Below are positions 31,484 to 39,237 of a DNA stretch of 46,207 nucleotides, in pieces. Numbering within the stretch: the first letter of the stretch is position 1; each line of letters begins with the position of its first letter. The stretch is from DAOUAG01 sp034432935 (GTDB taxonomy: Bacteria; Chloroflexota; Dehalococcoidia; SM23-28-2; RBG-16-64-32), in NCBI GenBank assembly GCA_034432935.1, contig DAOUBD010000014.1, positions 1 to 46,207 of the forward strand, in the 5' to 3' direction. The translations under genes were made by a program, and so were the position numbers. A model generated the notes under the pieces. It made no database searches. It was given only the letters and a program-made list of their open reading frames with translations, and was not told the origin of the DNA.

Positions 31484-32206
31484 TCACGCCTGCCCGGGGC
31501 CCCGTGGCTCCCCCTGCGACGCCAGTTCACCCTCGGCTTCGTGCAGGTCCTTGATGCTGTCCACTGGCCGCCAGTAAGCCCGGCTCTTGAAACCGTAGAG
31601 CCTGCCTTCGGCGGCCAGCTCCGGGAAGGTTGTGTCCTCGTGGTCACCCTTAGCCGGAAGGCGGCGGAAGAACTCTGGCGAGAGGACGTAGATGCCCGCG
31701 TTGATCCAGTACGGCAGCTCCGGCTTCTCGGCAAAGCTTATGATGCGGCCCGCGCGGTCCGTCCGGGCGATGCCATACGGACTGCGTAGCGGAACGAGCA
31801 TGACCGTCGCAGCGGCCCGCTTGCGACGGTGGTATCGCAGCAGCTCATCGAGCGGCTGGCACGTCAGGATATCGCCGTTGAGGGCGACGACGGGGTCGGC
31901 ATCCGGCGGCACGAACATCTTGTGCCCCTGGCACAGAGCGCCGCCGCGGCCCAGGGGCGATTCCTCGAAGGAGTAGTGCATCCGCACCCCGAAGGGGGAC
32001 CCATCCCCGAAGTGGTCGCGAATAACGTGGCCTTTGTAGCCGCAGAGGGCGACGACGTCGGTGACGCCGCCTGCCCGGAGCCACTCGATCTGGCGTTCCA
32101 TTATGGGGCGGCCGGCCACGGGCACCATGGCTTTGGGCCTGTCGTTGGTTAGCGGACGGAGGCGTTCGCCCTGGCCCCCAGCGATGATCAGGGCGTATAG
32201 GGCCAT
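31484..32206 (-). CDS. Sugar-1-phosphate nucleotidyltransferase
   Basis: A 240-residue NTP-transferase fold enzyme. ALIIAGGQGERLRPLTNDRPKAMVPVAGRPIMERQ is the nucleotide-binding loop. VALNGDILT holds the metal-binding Asp, and SFAEKPELPYWINAGIYVLSPE completes the active site. It would activate glucose-1-P or mannose-1-P from the neighbouring mutase to an NDP-sugar; GDP-mannose or UDP/dTDP-glucose cannot be separated here. It starts 7 bases after metK on the same strand. Confidence 0.88.
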   Translation of the reverse strand: MALYALIIAGGQGERLRPLTNDRPKAMVPVAGRPIMERQIEWLRAGGVTDVVALCGYKGHVIRDHFGDGSPFGVRMHYSFEESPLGRGGALCQGHKMFVPPDADPVVALNGDILTCQPLDELLRYHRRKRAAATVMLVPLRSPYGIARTDRAGRIISFAEKPELPYWINAGIYVLSPEFFRRLPAKGDHEDTTFPELAAEGRLYGFKSRAYWRPVDSIKDLHEAEGELASQGEPRGPGQA

Positions 32207-32213
32207 CTGTTTT

Positions 32214-33398
32214 CTAGGCCCGCTGGGCGTTGAGGTAGGCCTGGGCGGCCCGCCTCAGCTCCTCGGCCTTGTCGGTGTTCTCCCACGGCGCATCGATGTC
32301 GTGGCGTCCAAAGTGGCCGTAGGCCGCCGTCGGGCGGTAGATGGGCCGCCGCAGCCGCAGGTCGCGGATGATGCCCTTGGGGCTAAGGTCGAAGTGCTCC
32401 CGCACCAGTTGCAGGATGCCGTTGTGGTCGAACTTGTGGGTCCCGAAGGTCTCCACCGACACGCCGATAGGCTGGGGATGGCCGATGGCGTAGGAGAGCT
32501 CCACCTCGACACGTGTGGCCAGGCCCGCGGCCACGATGTTCTTGGCCACCCAACGGGCGGCGTAGGAGGCCGAGCGGTCCACCTTGGAGGGATCCTTCCC
32601 GGAGTAGGAGCCTCCGCCGTGCCGGCCCACGGCCCCGTACGTGTCGACGATGTTCTTCCGTCCGGAGAGGCCCGAGTCGGCCGCTGGCCCGCCCAAGATG
32701 AACGAGCCGCTGCGGTTCACGTGGATGTCGGTCCGGTCGTCCATCCAGGAGCCGAGGACGGGGCGGATGACGTACTCGACCACATCGTCCCAGAGGCGCT
32801 TCGGCTCGACTCCAGGGTCGTGCTGGGCAGCGATCACTACGGCATGCACGCGCTTGGGTCTGCCGAACTCGTACTCCACCGTCACCTGCGACTTGCCGTC
32901 GGGCCGCAGGTAGGGGAGGACGCCCTCGCGCCGCACCTGGGCCAGGCGCAAACAGAGGTGGTGGGCGAGCTGGATGGGCAGGGGCATGAGTTCCGGCGTT
33001 TCGTCGCAGGCGAAGCCCAGCATGATGCCTTGGTCGCCGGCGCCTTCGTCGGCTCCCACCGCCGCCGCGATCTCCCGCGACTGCTCCTTGATGGAGACGA
33101 TGACGCCGCAGGAGTCGGCGCTGAACCCGTACTCTGGCTTCGTATAACCGATATCGCGGATGACGTCCCGGGCGATGCGGGTGTAGTCCACGTGATGGGA
33201 GGTCGAGATCTCGCCCAGGATGATGACGAGGCCGGTGGTGGCGGTCACCTCGCAGGCCACGTGGGCCTCCGGATCGTGGGCTATGATCTCGTCCAGGATG
33301 GCGTCGGCGATCTGGTCGCAGAGCTTATCGGGGTGTCCCTCGGTGACGGACTCAGAGGTCATAAGGAGCGAGGGGCTGGACATGAAGGTCATGGTCAT
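32214..33398 (-). CDS. metK: S-adenosylmethionine synthetase
   Basis: Makes SAM from methionine and ATP. The 394 residues include TSESVTEGHPDKLCDQIADAILD, GADEGAGDQGIMLGFACDET, the hexapeptide-like GAGDQG loop, RSGSFILGGPAADSGLSGRKNIVDTYG and GGGSYSGKDPSKVDRSASYAARWVAK. I use the ATG at 33398, served by AAAAGGAGG; the frame stays open upstream to 33440 without family similarity. The 103-base gap from ahcY shows no riboswitch. Control is probably through the SAM-I element in front of mtnA. Confidence 0.95.
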   Translation of the reverse strand: MTMTFMSSPSLLMTSESVTEGHPDKLCDQIADAILDEIIAHDPEAHVACEVTATTGLVIILGEISTSHHVDYTRIARDVIRDIGYTKPEYGFSADSCGVIVSIKEQSREIAAAVGADEGAGDQGIMLGFACDETPELMPLPIQLAHHLCLRLAQVRREGVLPYLRPDGKSQVTVEYEFGRPKRVHAVVIAAQHDPGVEPKRLWDDVVEYVIRPVLGSWMDDRTDIHVNRSGSFILGGPAADSGLSGRKNIVDTYGAVGRHGGGSYSGKDPSKVDRSASYAARWVAKNIVAAGLATRVEVELSYAIGHPQPIGVSVETFGTHKFDHNGILQLVREHFDLSPKGIIRDLRLRRPIYRPTAAYGHFGRHDIDAPWENTDKAEELRRAAQAYLNAQRA

Positions 33399-33501
33399 GG
33401 GGCCGAAGTCCTCCTTTTCTGGTTGTCTGATGCAGTGCAAGCGATGGGGTTATCAACTTTTCTAGCGAGAAGGTTCTGGGCCCGGGCCAAGGGGCGACGA
33501 G

Positions 33502-34773
33502 TCATGTCCCCTCCTCCCAACTAGAGAGGTAGCGCTGCTGCTCCTCGGTCAGCTCATCGATGCTGATGCCCATCGAGGCCAGCTTGAGGCGTGCGACCTC
33601 CCTGTCGATCTCGGCCGGCACCGTGTGGACGTCCACAGGCAGCGGCTCCTGACGCCGGGCCAGGTATTCGGCTACGAGGGCTTGGTTGGCGAAGCTCATG
33701 TCCATCACGCTGGCAGGGTGCCCTTCGGCCGCGGCCAGATTGATGAGGCGGCCCTCGCCTAGGAGATACAGGCGCCGGCCGTCCATGAGCCGGTACTCGT
33801 CTACTTCCTTGCGCACAGAGCGCTTGGACTCGCTCATGGCCTCCAGGGCTTTGATGTTGATTTCGACGTTGAAGTGGCCGCTGTTGGCGAGGATAGCGCC
33901 GTCTTTCATGACCTCGAAGTGCTGCCGGTCCAGGGCGTTGATGTCCCCCGTCAAGGTGATGAAGATATCGCCGATGCGGGCGGCCTCTGCCATGCTCATG
34001 ACCTGGTTGCCGTCCATGCAGGCCTCTAGGGCGCGGACGGGGTCAACCTCCGTCACGATGACCCTGGCTCCAAGCCCCCGGGCGCGCATGGCCACGCCGC
34101 GGCCGCACCAGCCGTAGCCGGCCACTACCACGTTCTTCCCGGCCCAGAGGATGTTGGTGGCGCGGGTGATGCCATCGATGGTGCTCTGGCCGGTTCCGTA
34201 GCGGTTGTCGAACAGATGCTTGGTCAGCGCCTCGTTGACGGCTACGATAGGGTACTTGAGGGCGCCAGCGCGGGCCATCGCCCGCAACCGGATGACGCCC
34301 GTAGTGGTCTCCTCAGTGCCGCCGATGACATCGGGCAGCAGCTCTGTGCGCTCCTTGTGGAGGGTGGCCACCAGGTCGGCCCCGTCGTCCATGGTGATCT
34401 GGGGCCGGTGCGCCAGGGCGGCGTGAATATGCCGGTAGTAGGTCGCATCGTCCTCGCCCCGGACCGCGAAGACCGGTATCCCGTGCACTGCCACCAGGGC
34501 CGCCGCCACGTCATCTTGCGTGGAGAGCGGGTTGCTGGCACAGAGGGCGATGCTGGCGCCGCCGTCTTTGAGGGCCAGCATGAGGTTGGCGGTCTCGGTG
34601 GTGACGTGCAGGCAGGCGCTCAGGCGCAGCCCCTCTAGGGGCCGCTCCTGCGCGAAGTGTTCCCGGATGAGGCGGATGACCGGCATCTCGCGGGCGGCCC
34701 ACTCGATGCGCTTGACGCCCTCCTGGGCCAGGGCAAGGTCTTTGACATCGTACTCGATCGTCGGTCTGGCCAT
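33502..34773 (-). CDS. ahcY: Adenosylhomocysteinase
   Basis: NAD-dependent hydrolysis of S-adenosylhomocysteine to adenosine and homocysteine. The 423 residues have CLHVTTETANLMLALKDGGA, the substrate region NRYGTGQSTIDGITRATN, and the Rossmann motif VVVAGYGWCGRGVAMRARG. The C-terminus EIDREVARLKLASMGISIDELTEEQ.RYL closes the fold. I place the start at ATG 34773, served by AAAGGAG and overlapping the DUF1028 stop (ATGA). The product pair ahcY-metK closes the SAM cycle. Confidence 0.95.
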   Translation of the reverse strand: MARPTIEYDVKDLALAQEGVKRIEWAAREMPVIRLIREHFAQERPLEGLRLSACLHVTTETANLMLALKDGGASIALCASNPLSTQDDVAAALVAVHGIPVFAVRGEDDATYYRHIHAALAHRPQITMDDGADLVATLHKERTELLPDVIGGTEETTTGVIRLRAMARAGALKYPIVAVNEALTKHLFDNRYGTGQSTIDGITRATNILWAGKNVVVAGYGWCGRGVAMRARGLGARVIVTEVDPVRALEACMDGNQVMSMAEAARIGDIFITLTGDINALDRQHFEVMKDGAILANSGHFNVEINIKALEAMSESKRSVRKEVDEYRLMDGRRLYLLGEGRLINLAAAEGHPASVMDMSFANQALVAEYLARRQEPLPVDVHTVPAEIDREVARLKLASMGISIDELTEEQQRYLSSWEEGT

Positions 34774-35504
34774 CAAAGCTCCTTTACGGCTCTCTCTTGC
34801 TCCTCTAACTCCTGTTCGATCTGTTCGCGTAGGCGGAGCACCACCTCCCATCCGGGGGTGAAATCGTCGCGCCTGGGCGCAAGCTCCAGGTAGGGCGCTT
34901 CCTCTTGCAGGAAGACCCCAAAGATGCGCCGCAGCTCCGGGATGGGGTCTGGGTGATCATCCACCCGTAGGTCGCACCAGGGATACTCTTCCTGGCCCAC
35001 TACGTAGAGGCCAGCGGACTGCCGGCCGCGGCGGTCCCCGCCGGCCGCCTGCCCGGCCTCCAGCGCCCGTAGGAGGCGCTCCGGGAGGTCTTCGTTCGGG
35101 GCTCCCTCGAAGGCCCGGGCCATCTCCTCCACCACCTTCTGCCCGGCGAGGATGTTGCCCAAGCAGACGTATCCGGCGCCGGTCAGGTGCCCTGCCCACG
35201 GGATGCAGCGCTCTCCGGTGTAGGCGGCTACCCGGCCATCGCGGTCGACGATGGCGAACTGCCGCAGCTCTCGGCCGCGGTCGGCATCCACGAGGCGTTC
35301 CAGCGCGCGCTCGGCTGGCAGGCCCTGGGCCAGCAGCTCCAGGCCGTCGATGCCGAGATAGGGGTTGACGAAGGATTGGCTAGCGATGGCGCCCACTGCG
35401 GCCCGGCAGTAGGGCACCAGGCCGCCGGCTGCCAAGGCCTTGCTGGCGGTGGCGACCCCCAGCATCCCTGTGCGAGGGCAGCGGGCCACGATAGAGAAGG
35501 TCAT
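34773..35504 (-). CDS. DUF1028 family protein
   Basis: A 243-residue protein with the DUF1028 pattern: MTFSIVARCPRTGMLGVATASK, VGAIASQSFVNPYLGIDGLELLAQG, RQFAIVDRDGRVAAYTGE and GNILAGQKVVEEMARAFEG. The family resembles Ntn-hydrolases such as asparaginase-like enzymes, but its reaction is unknown. The ATG at 35502-35504 overlaps the GNAT stop. It is embedded between methionine-salvage and SAM-cycle genes with overlapping starts and stops, so it is expressed with them. A hydrolase acting on a salvage intermediate is a guess. Confidence 0.85.
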   Translation of the reverse strand: MTFSIVARCPRTGMLGVATASKALAAGGLVPYCRAAVGAIASQSFVNPYLGIDGLELLAQGLPAERALERLVDADRGRELRQFAIVDRDGRVAAYTGERCIPWAGHLTGAGYVCLGNILAGQKVVEEMARAFEGAPNEDLPERLLRALEAGQAAGGDRRGRQSAGLYVVGQEEYPWCDLRVDDHPDPIPELRRIFGVFLQEEAPYLELAPRRDDFTPGWEVVLRLREQIEQELEEQERAVKEL

Positions 35505-36394
35505 CGCCACACCACCTCGCTGCCAGGCTCCCTGCCGCGCCAAGCGGCGGCCAGGCGGCGGGCCAGGCTCAGCACCCCGAAGGGCTCCTTGCGGATAAGA
35601 GGAGACTCGTGCAACGAGCACTGGGTCTCGTAGCCAAGGCTGCGGTAGGCGCGGACCGCTGGCTCGTTTCCGGCCTCCACGGTGAGGACGACCAGCGGGC
35701 AAGAGCGGAGGAGCTCCTCGGTGACGGCGCTGGTGACCGCCTTGGCGAGGCCGCGACCCCGGTAGCGCGGGTGGGTGAAGACGTTGCCCACCACGGCGAC
35801 GCCCTCGCTTGCGGAGACGACGTGGGTGCCGGCGATGGAGACGAGGCGGCCGTCCTGCACCGCGCCGAAGTACAGCCCGTCGTCGATGTGCTGCGGCCGG
35901 TAGGCGGCCTGCCCGCCCTCCGTGGAGTAAAGGCGGTTGATGGCGGCGATGTCGCGGCCGAAGAGGCGGACCACGGCGCCCGCTGCCGGCTTGAAGGTCT
36001 GGGGGGTGACGCTCATCCGGAGCATCTCTTGCCGGCGGGTGAGGAAGAAGTAGGACTCCACCACGCCCCGGTGTTCCAGCCGCAGGGAGCCGAAGGTGAA
36101 GCGCGGACCGGGATGGAGGCTAAGGGCGGCATCGAGGGCTGCCGGGTCTCCGATGGCGAAGAGAGCCTGTCCCAGGCCGCCGCGGGAGTGGAGCAAGAGG
36201 GCCCGCCCGGAAGGTCCGCTAGCCGCGTACCAATGGCAACGGAGGAACCGGTCGGGCTCTAGCTGGGCGATGGCGTAGGCCGCATAGGGCCGGTCCGCCT
36301 CGAGGAAGGGACGCACGAGGGCGGGCGTGCGTAGCTCCCGGACCACGTACTCACCCCGTTCTGCCTGCCGGCTCCTGGACGCCGTTGCCGTCAT
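35501..36394 (-). CDS. GNAT family N-acetyltransferase
   Basis: A 297-residue protein whose C-terminal half is a GNAT domain: VAVVGNVFTHPRYRGRGLAKAVTSAV (motif A, acetyl-CoA binding), PLVVLTVEAGNEPAVRAYRSLGYE (motif B). The N-terminal half, with YAAYAIAQLEPDRF and LLHSRGGLGQALFAIG, resembles the non-catalytic half seen in larger GNAT proteins. The acceptor is unknown. It lies 1 base after mtnP and overlaps the DUF1028 gene by 4 bases. Confidence 0.85.
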   Translation of the reverse strand: MTATASRSRQAERGEYVVRELRTPALVRPFLEADRPYAAYAIAQLEPDRFLRCHWYAASGPSGRALLLHSRGGLGQALFAIGDPAALDAALSLHPGPRFTFGSLRLEHRGVVESYFFLTRRQEMLRMSVTPQTFKPAAGAVVRLFGRDIAAINRLYSTEGGQAAYRPQHIDDGLYFGAVQDGRLVSIAGTHVVSASEGVAVVGNVFTHPRYRGRGLAKAVTSAVTEELLRSCPLVVLTVEAGNEPAVRAYRSLGYETQCSLHESPLIRKEPFGVLSLARRLAAAWRGREPGSEVVWR

Positions 36395-36395
36395 C

Positions 36396-37304
36396 CTAAG
36401 CTGCGGGTCCTTCCTGGGCCGGCGCGGAGGGCTGGCCGGCGTACTTGGCGATGAGGGGCCACAGGCGCTGCCGCGTGGACCCCGGGACGAGGTGCAGGGG
36501 TGTGACCAGGGCGTCCTTCAAGGCGTTGGCGCAGGGGCAGTCCCGCTGCTCCGGCAGGCGGCCCAGGGCTAGGCGGACTGCCTTCCGCGATACCTCCACG
36601 TTCTTGAGGAGGTTGGCCACGATCATCTCGGCCGTCACCTCTGCATGGCCGTCGTGCCAGCAGTCGTAGTCGGTGGCGCAGGCCAGTATGGCGTAGCAGA
36701 TCTCGGCCTCGCGGGCCAGCTTGGCCTCGGGCAGGGCCGTCATGCCGATGACATCAGCGCCCCAGCTCCGGTAGAGGTTAGACTCGGCGCGGGTGGAGAA
36801 AGCGGGGCCCTCCATCACCACGTAGGTCCCGGCCCGGTGCACCGTGGCCCCTACCTCCTTGGCGGCCGACGCCAGGACGTTCCGCAGCCGCGGGCAGAAG
36901 GGGTCGCCAAAGGAGACATGGGCCACCAGCCCTTGGCCAAAGTAGGTAGACGGCCGGCCCCGCGTGCGGTCGATGAGCTGGTCAGGCACTACCATGTGCA
37001 GCGGCTCGATGTCTTCTCGCAAGGAGCCGACGGCGCTGACGCCGATGATGAACTCCACGCCCAACTGTTTGAGGGCGTATATGTTGGCTTTGGCGGGCAC
37101 CTCCGAAGGCAGGAGGCGGTGGCCGACGCCGTGGCGGGGCAGAAAGGCGACGCGCACTCCGTCCAACGTGCCGATGGTGATGGCGTCGGATGGCGGCCCG
37201 TAGGGGGTATCGAGGCGAACCTCCTCGATGCCCGAGAGGCCCTCCATCTGGTAGAAACCGCTGCCCCCGATGACGGCAGCCCGGACCTTGGGGAGCTCAG
37301 CCAC
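36396..37304 (-). CDS. mtnP: S-methyl-5'-thioadenosine phosphorylase
   Basis: Cleaves methylthioadenosine with phosphate to adenine and methylthioribose-1-P. The 302 residues include AVIGGSGFYQMEGL, the phosphate-site LPRHGVGHRLLPSEV, GTYVVMEGPAFSTRAESNLY, and the purine-site GMTALPEAKLAREAEICYA with ATDYDCW. Related purine phosphorylases would differ at these sites. The start is GTG at 37302-37304, overlapping the mtnA stop. The adenine it makes can be recycled by apt, the next gene upstream of the riboswitch. Confidence 0.93.
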   Translation of the reverse strand: MAELPKVRAAVIGGSGFYQMEGLSGIEEVRLDTPYGPPSDAITIGTLDGVRVAFLPRHGVGHRLLPSEVPAKANIYALKQLGVEFIIGVSAVGSLREDIEPLHMVVPDQLIDRTRGRPSTYFGQGLVAHVSFGDPFCPRLRNVLASAAKEVGATVHRAGTYVVMEGPAFSTRAESNLYRSWGADVIGMTALPEAKLAREAEICYAILACATDYDCWHDGHAEVTAEMIVANLLKNVEVSRKAVRLALGRLPEQRDCPCANALKDALVTPLHLVPGSTRQRLWPLIAKYAGQPSAPAQEGPAA

Positions 37305-38340
37305 GGGCGATCACCTCGGACTCGGAGACCATGGCTATTAGGCTGGCCTCGAAGGGCGGGCGGGCCACACCCTTCTCGGTGATGATGGCCGAAATGAGCC
37401 CCGCTGGCGTCACGTCGAAGGCGGGGTTGGCAGCTTGTACCGAGGGGGGAGCCACCCGCAGGCCGCACATGCTGGTGACCTCTTCAGGCGAACGCTCTTC
37501 AATGGGGATGAGGTCTCCATTGGCGAGAGAAGGGTCGAGGGTGCTGGTGGGGGCGGCCACGTAGAAGGGGATGCCGTGCTCCCGGGCCAGGAGGGCTATA
37601 GGGTAGGTTCCCACCTTGTTGGCCGCGTCACCGTTGGCGGCGATGCGGTCGGCGCCCACGACGACGGCCTGGACGTGGCCGCGGCGGATGATGATGCCCG
37701 CGGCGCTATCGGGGATAAGGGTGGCCGGAATGCCCTCGCGCTGAAGCTCCCAGGCGGTCAGGCGCGCTCCCTGGAGGAGGGGGCGGGTCTCCGTGTGGTA
37801 GACATGGCTCAGCTTCCCCTGGGCGTAAGCAGAACGGATGACGCCCAAAGCGGTGCCGTAGCCGCCCGTGGCCAGCGAGCCGGCGTTGCAGTGGGTGAGC
37901 ACATTGCAGCCCGCCGGCAGCAAGGCAGCCCCCGCCTCGCCGATGCGCCGGTTGGCCTCGATGTCCTCTTCGTGGATGCGGATGGCCTCCGCCTCGAGGG
38001 CCTCGCGCATCGGGGAGGCGTCTCCAGCGCCCTCGGCGGCGGCCAGCATCCGCCGGATCGCCCAGGCCAGGTTCACGGCCGTGGGGCGGGTGGACAGTAG
38101 CGCCTCGGCCGCGCGGCGTAGAGCGGAGGGATCGCTGGCGTCGCCTCGTTGGGCGGCGAGGACCAGGCCGTAGGCGGCGGCGATGCCGATGAGAGGGGCG
38201 CCGCGCACCCTCAACCGCCGTATCGCCTCGGCGATGACGTTATAGTCGTCCGTTTCGATCCACCGCTCCTCAGCCGGCAGCAGTGTCTGGTCCAGAAAGC
38301 GGACCCTTCCTTGGGGCAGCCATTCGATTGGGCGGAGCAC
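37297..38340 (-). CDS. mtnA: S-methyl-5-thioribose-1-phosphate isomerase
   Basis: Converts methylthioribose-1-P to methylthioribulose-1-P. The 347 residues show RGAPLIGIAAAYGLVLAAQ, THCNAGSLATGGYGTALGVI with the catalytic Cys, TETRPLLQGARLTAWEL, VVVGADRIAANGDAANKVGTY with the Asp, and GIPFYVAAPTSTLD. I use the GTG at 38340, which gives VLRPIEWLPQGRVRFLDQ and follows GGGAGAGGG. The frame is open to 38409, but that segment is the riboswitch terminator itself and cannot be the coding start. First gene of the operon. Confidence 0.92.
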   Translation of the reverse strand: MLRPIEWLPQGRVRFLDQTLLPAEERWIETDDYNVIAEAIRRLRVRGAPLIGIAAAYGLVLAAQRGDASDPSALRRAAEALLSTRPTAVNLAWAIRRMLAAAEGAGDASPMREALEAEAIRIHEEDIEANRRIGEAGAALLPAGCNVLTHCNAGSLATGGYGTALGVIRSAYAQGKLSHVYHTETRPLLQGARLTAWELQREGIPATLIPDSAAGIIIRRGHVQAVVVGADRIAANGDAANKVGTYPIALLAREHGIPFYVAAPTSTLDPSLANGDLIPIEERSPEEVTSMCGLRVAPPSVQAANPAFDVTPAGLISAIITEKGVARPPFEASLIAMVSESEVIARG

Positions 38341-38370
38341 CTGCGTTTTCCCTCTCCCTGCCGGAGCAAC

Positions 38371-38399
38371 AAAAAAGCCTTCTGCGGTGGAGAAGGCTT
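38371..38399 (-). terminator. Riboswitch expression-platform terminator
   Basis: On the minus strand, AAGCCTTCT pairs with AGAAGGCTT (9 base pairs, 7-base loop) and runs into a T6 tract. It begins 12 bases after the SAM aptamer closes and lies 30 bases before the mtnA GTG. SAM binding would favour this terminator. Confidence 0.9.
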
Positions 38400-38410
38400 G
38401 GGATCTCACA

Positions 38411-38518
38411 CTCTCATCTCTCCCGCCTGAGGCGGGCCGGAGTTGGCACCGCTATCCGCCGTTGCGGACCGGTTGCCGGGCTTCGCTGGGCCGTTCCCTC
38501 CACCGCTCTGGATGAGAG
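38411..38518 (-). ncRNA. SAM-I riboswitch (S-box) aptamer
   Basis: Read on the minus strand, the P1 helix CTCTCATC (38518-38511) pairs with GATGAGAG (38418-38411). Inside are the conserved S-box elements in order: AGAGCGGTGGAGGGAACGGC, then CCC, GAAGCCCGGCAACC (kink-turn and P2 region), GGTGCCAACTCC and GGAGAGATGAGAG. This is the classical SAM-I consensus, not SAM-II, SAM-III or SAH. It is followed directly by a terminator and controls mtnA and the genes behind it, including metK. Confidence 0.93.
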
Positions 38519-38544
38519 CGCTGCTATTAGGTTGTTCGATGCCC

Positions 38545-38574
38545 ATGGTATCGACGCCAGCAGCCGAGTGTCAA
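38545..38574 (-). promoter_or_regulatory. Promoter of the SAM-riboswitch operon
   Basis: On the minus strand, a consensus TTGACA (38574-38569) and TACCAT (38550-38545) are separated by 18 bases. The predicted start, near 38538, lies about 20 bases before the SAM-I aptamer. Confidence 0.65.
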
Positions 38575-38613
38575 GGACATAAGCCGTGGCTCGCGGCTAC
38601 GCCAGGGGGCTCC

Positions 38614-39129
38614 CTATGTGTAGCGCACCAGGGAGAAGACCCGGTAGTCGTGCAGCCGCTCGCGCCCGCCCAGCGCCTCCAGCTCCACTACGAAGGCGAA
38701 GCTGTCTACGTGGGCCCCCAGCACCTCCACCAGCTTGGCGGCAGCCATGGCCGTACCCCCTGTGGCCAAGAGGTCGTCGACGACGACCACCCGGTCTCCC
38801 TCCCGGAGGGCGTCGGCGTGAATGTCCAACTGGCCGTTGCCGTACTCCAGGGCGTATTCCACGCTCATGCGGGCCGACGGCAGCTTGCCTGGCTTGCGCA
38901 CCGGCACAAGGGCGATGCCCAGGTTCGCGGCCAGAGGCGCCCCGAAGATGAACCCGCGCGATTCGATGGCCACTACGGCGTTGAGCCTGGCCTCCCGGTA
39001 CTCTTCAACGAACCTTTCGATCACCCACCGGAAGGCGGCTGGGTCCTTTAGAAGCGGGGTGATGTCCCGGAAAAGGACCCCCGGCTGCGGGAAGTCTGGT
39101 ATGTCACGTATATAGGCCTTCAGGTCCAC
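38614..39129 (-). CDS. apt: Adenine phosphoribosyltransferase
   Basis: Salvages adenine to AMP with PRPP. The 171 residues from the GTG at 39129 (VDLKAYIRDIPDFPQPGVLF) include RDITPLLKDPAAFRWVIERF, IESRGFIFGAPLAANLG and the PRPP motif VVVVDDLLATGGTAMAAAKLVE. The open frame reaches 39195, but that extension is not family-like. A TATACT lies only 6 bases upstream of the GTG with no ribosome-binding site, so the message may be leaderless. It precedes the mtnA-mtnP operon, whose product adenine it would use. Confidence 0.93.
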   Translation of the reverse strand: MDLKAYIRDIPDFPQPGVLFRDITPLLKDPAAFRWVIERFVEEYREARLNAVVAIESRGFIFGAPLAANLGIALVPVRKPGKLPSARMSVEYALEYGNGQLDIHADALREGDRVVVVDDLLATGGTAMAAAKLVEVLGAHVDSFAFVVELEALGGRERLHDYRVFSLVRYT

Positions 39130-39135
39130 GCAGTG

Positions 39136-39141
39136 AGTATA
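39136..39141 (-). promoter_or_regulatory. Candidate -10 element of apt
   Basis: TATACT on the minus strand ends 6 bases before the apt GTG, which would put transcription start at or next to the start codon. No good -35 is visible at 17-18 bases. Confidence 0.4.
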
Positions 39142-39237
39142 GGGCAAGGGCCTGCGGGCTGGGAAGCCAAAGGCCGGGGGCAGCCTGTTCCGCACCTGCC
39201 GCGCGATGGTATGCTTCCTGGAAAAGAGGGACGAGTT

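Noticed and set aside
33399..33501. A second SAM or SAH riboswitch in the ahcY-metK gap
   Set aside because: I looked for the conserved cores of SAM-I, SAM-II and SAH elements on the minus strand and saw none; only the AAAAGGAGG ribosome-binding site of metK is clear.
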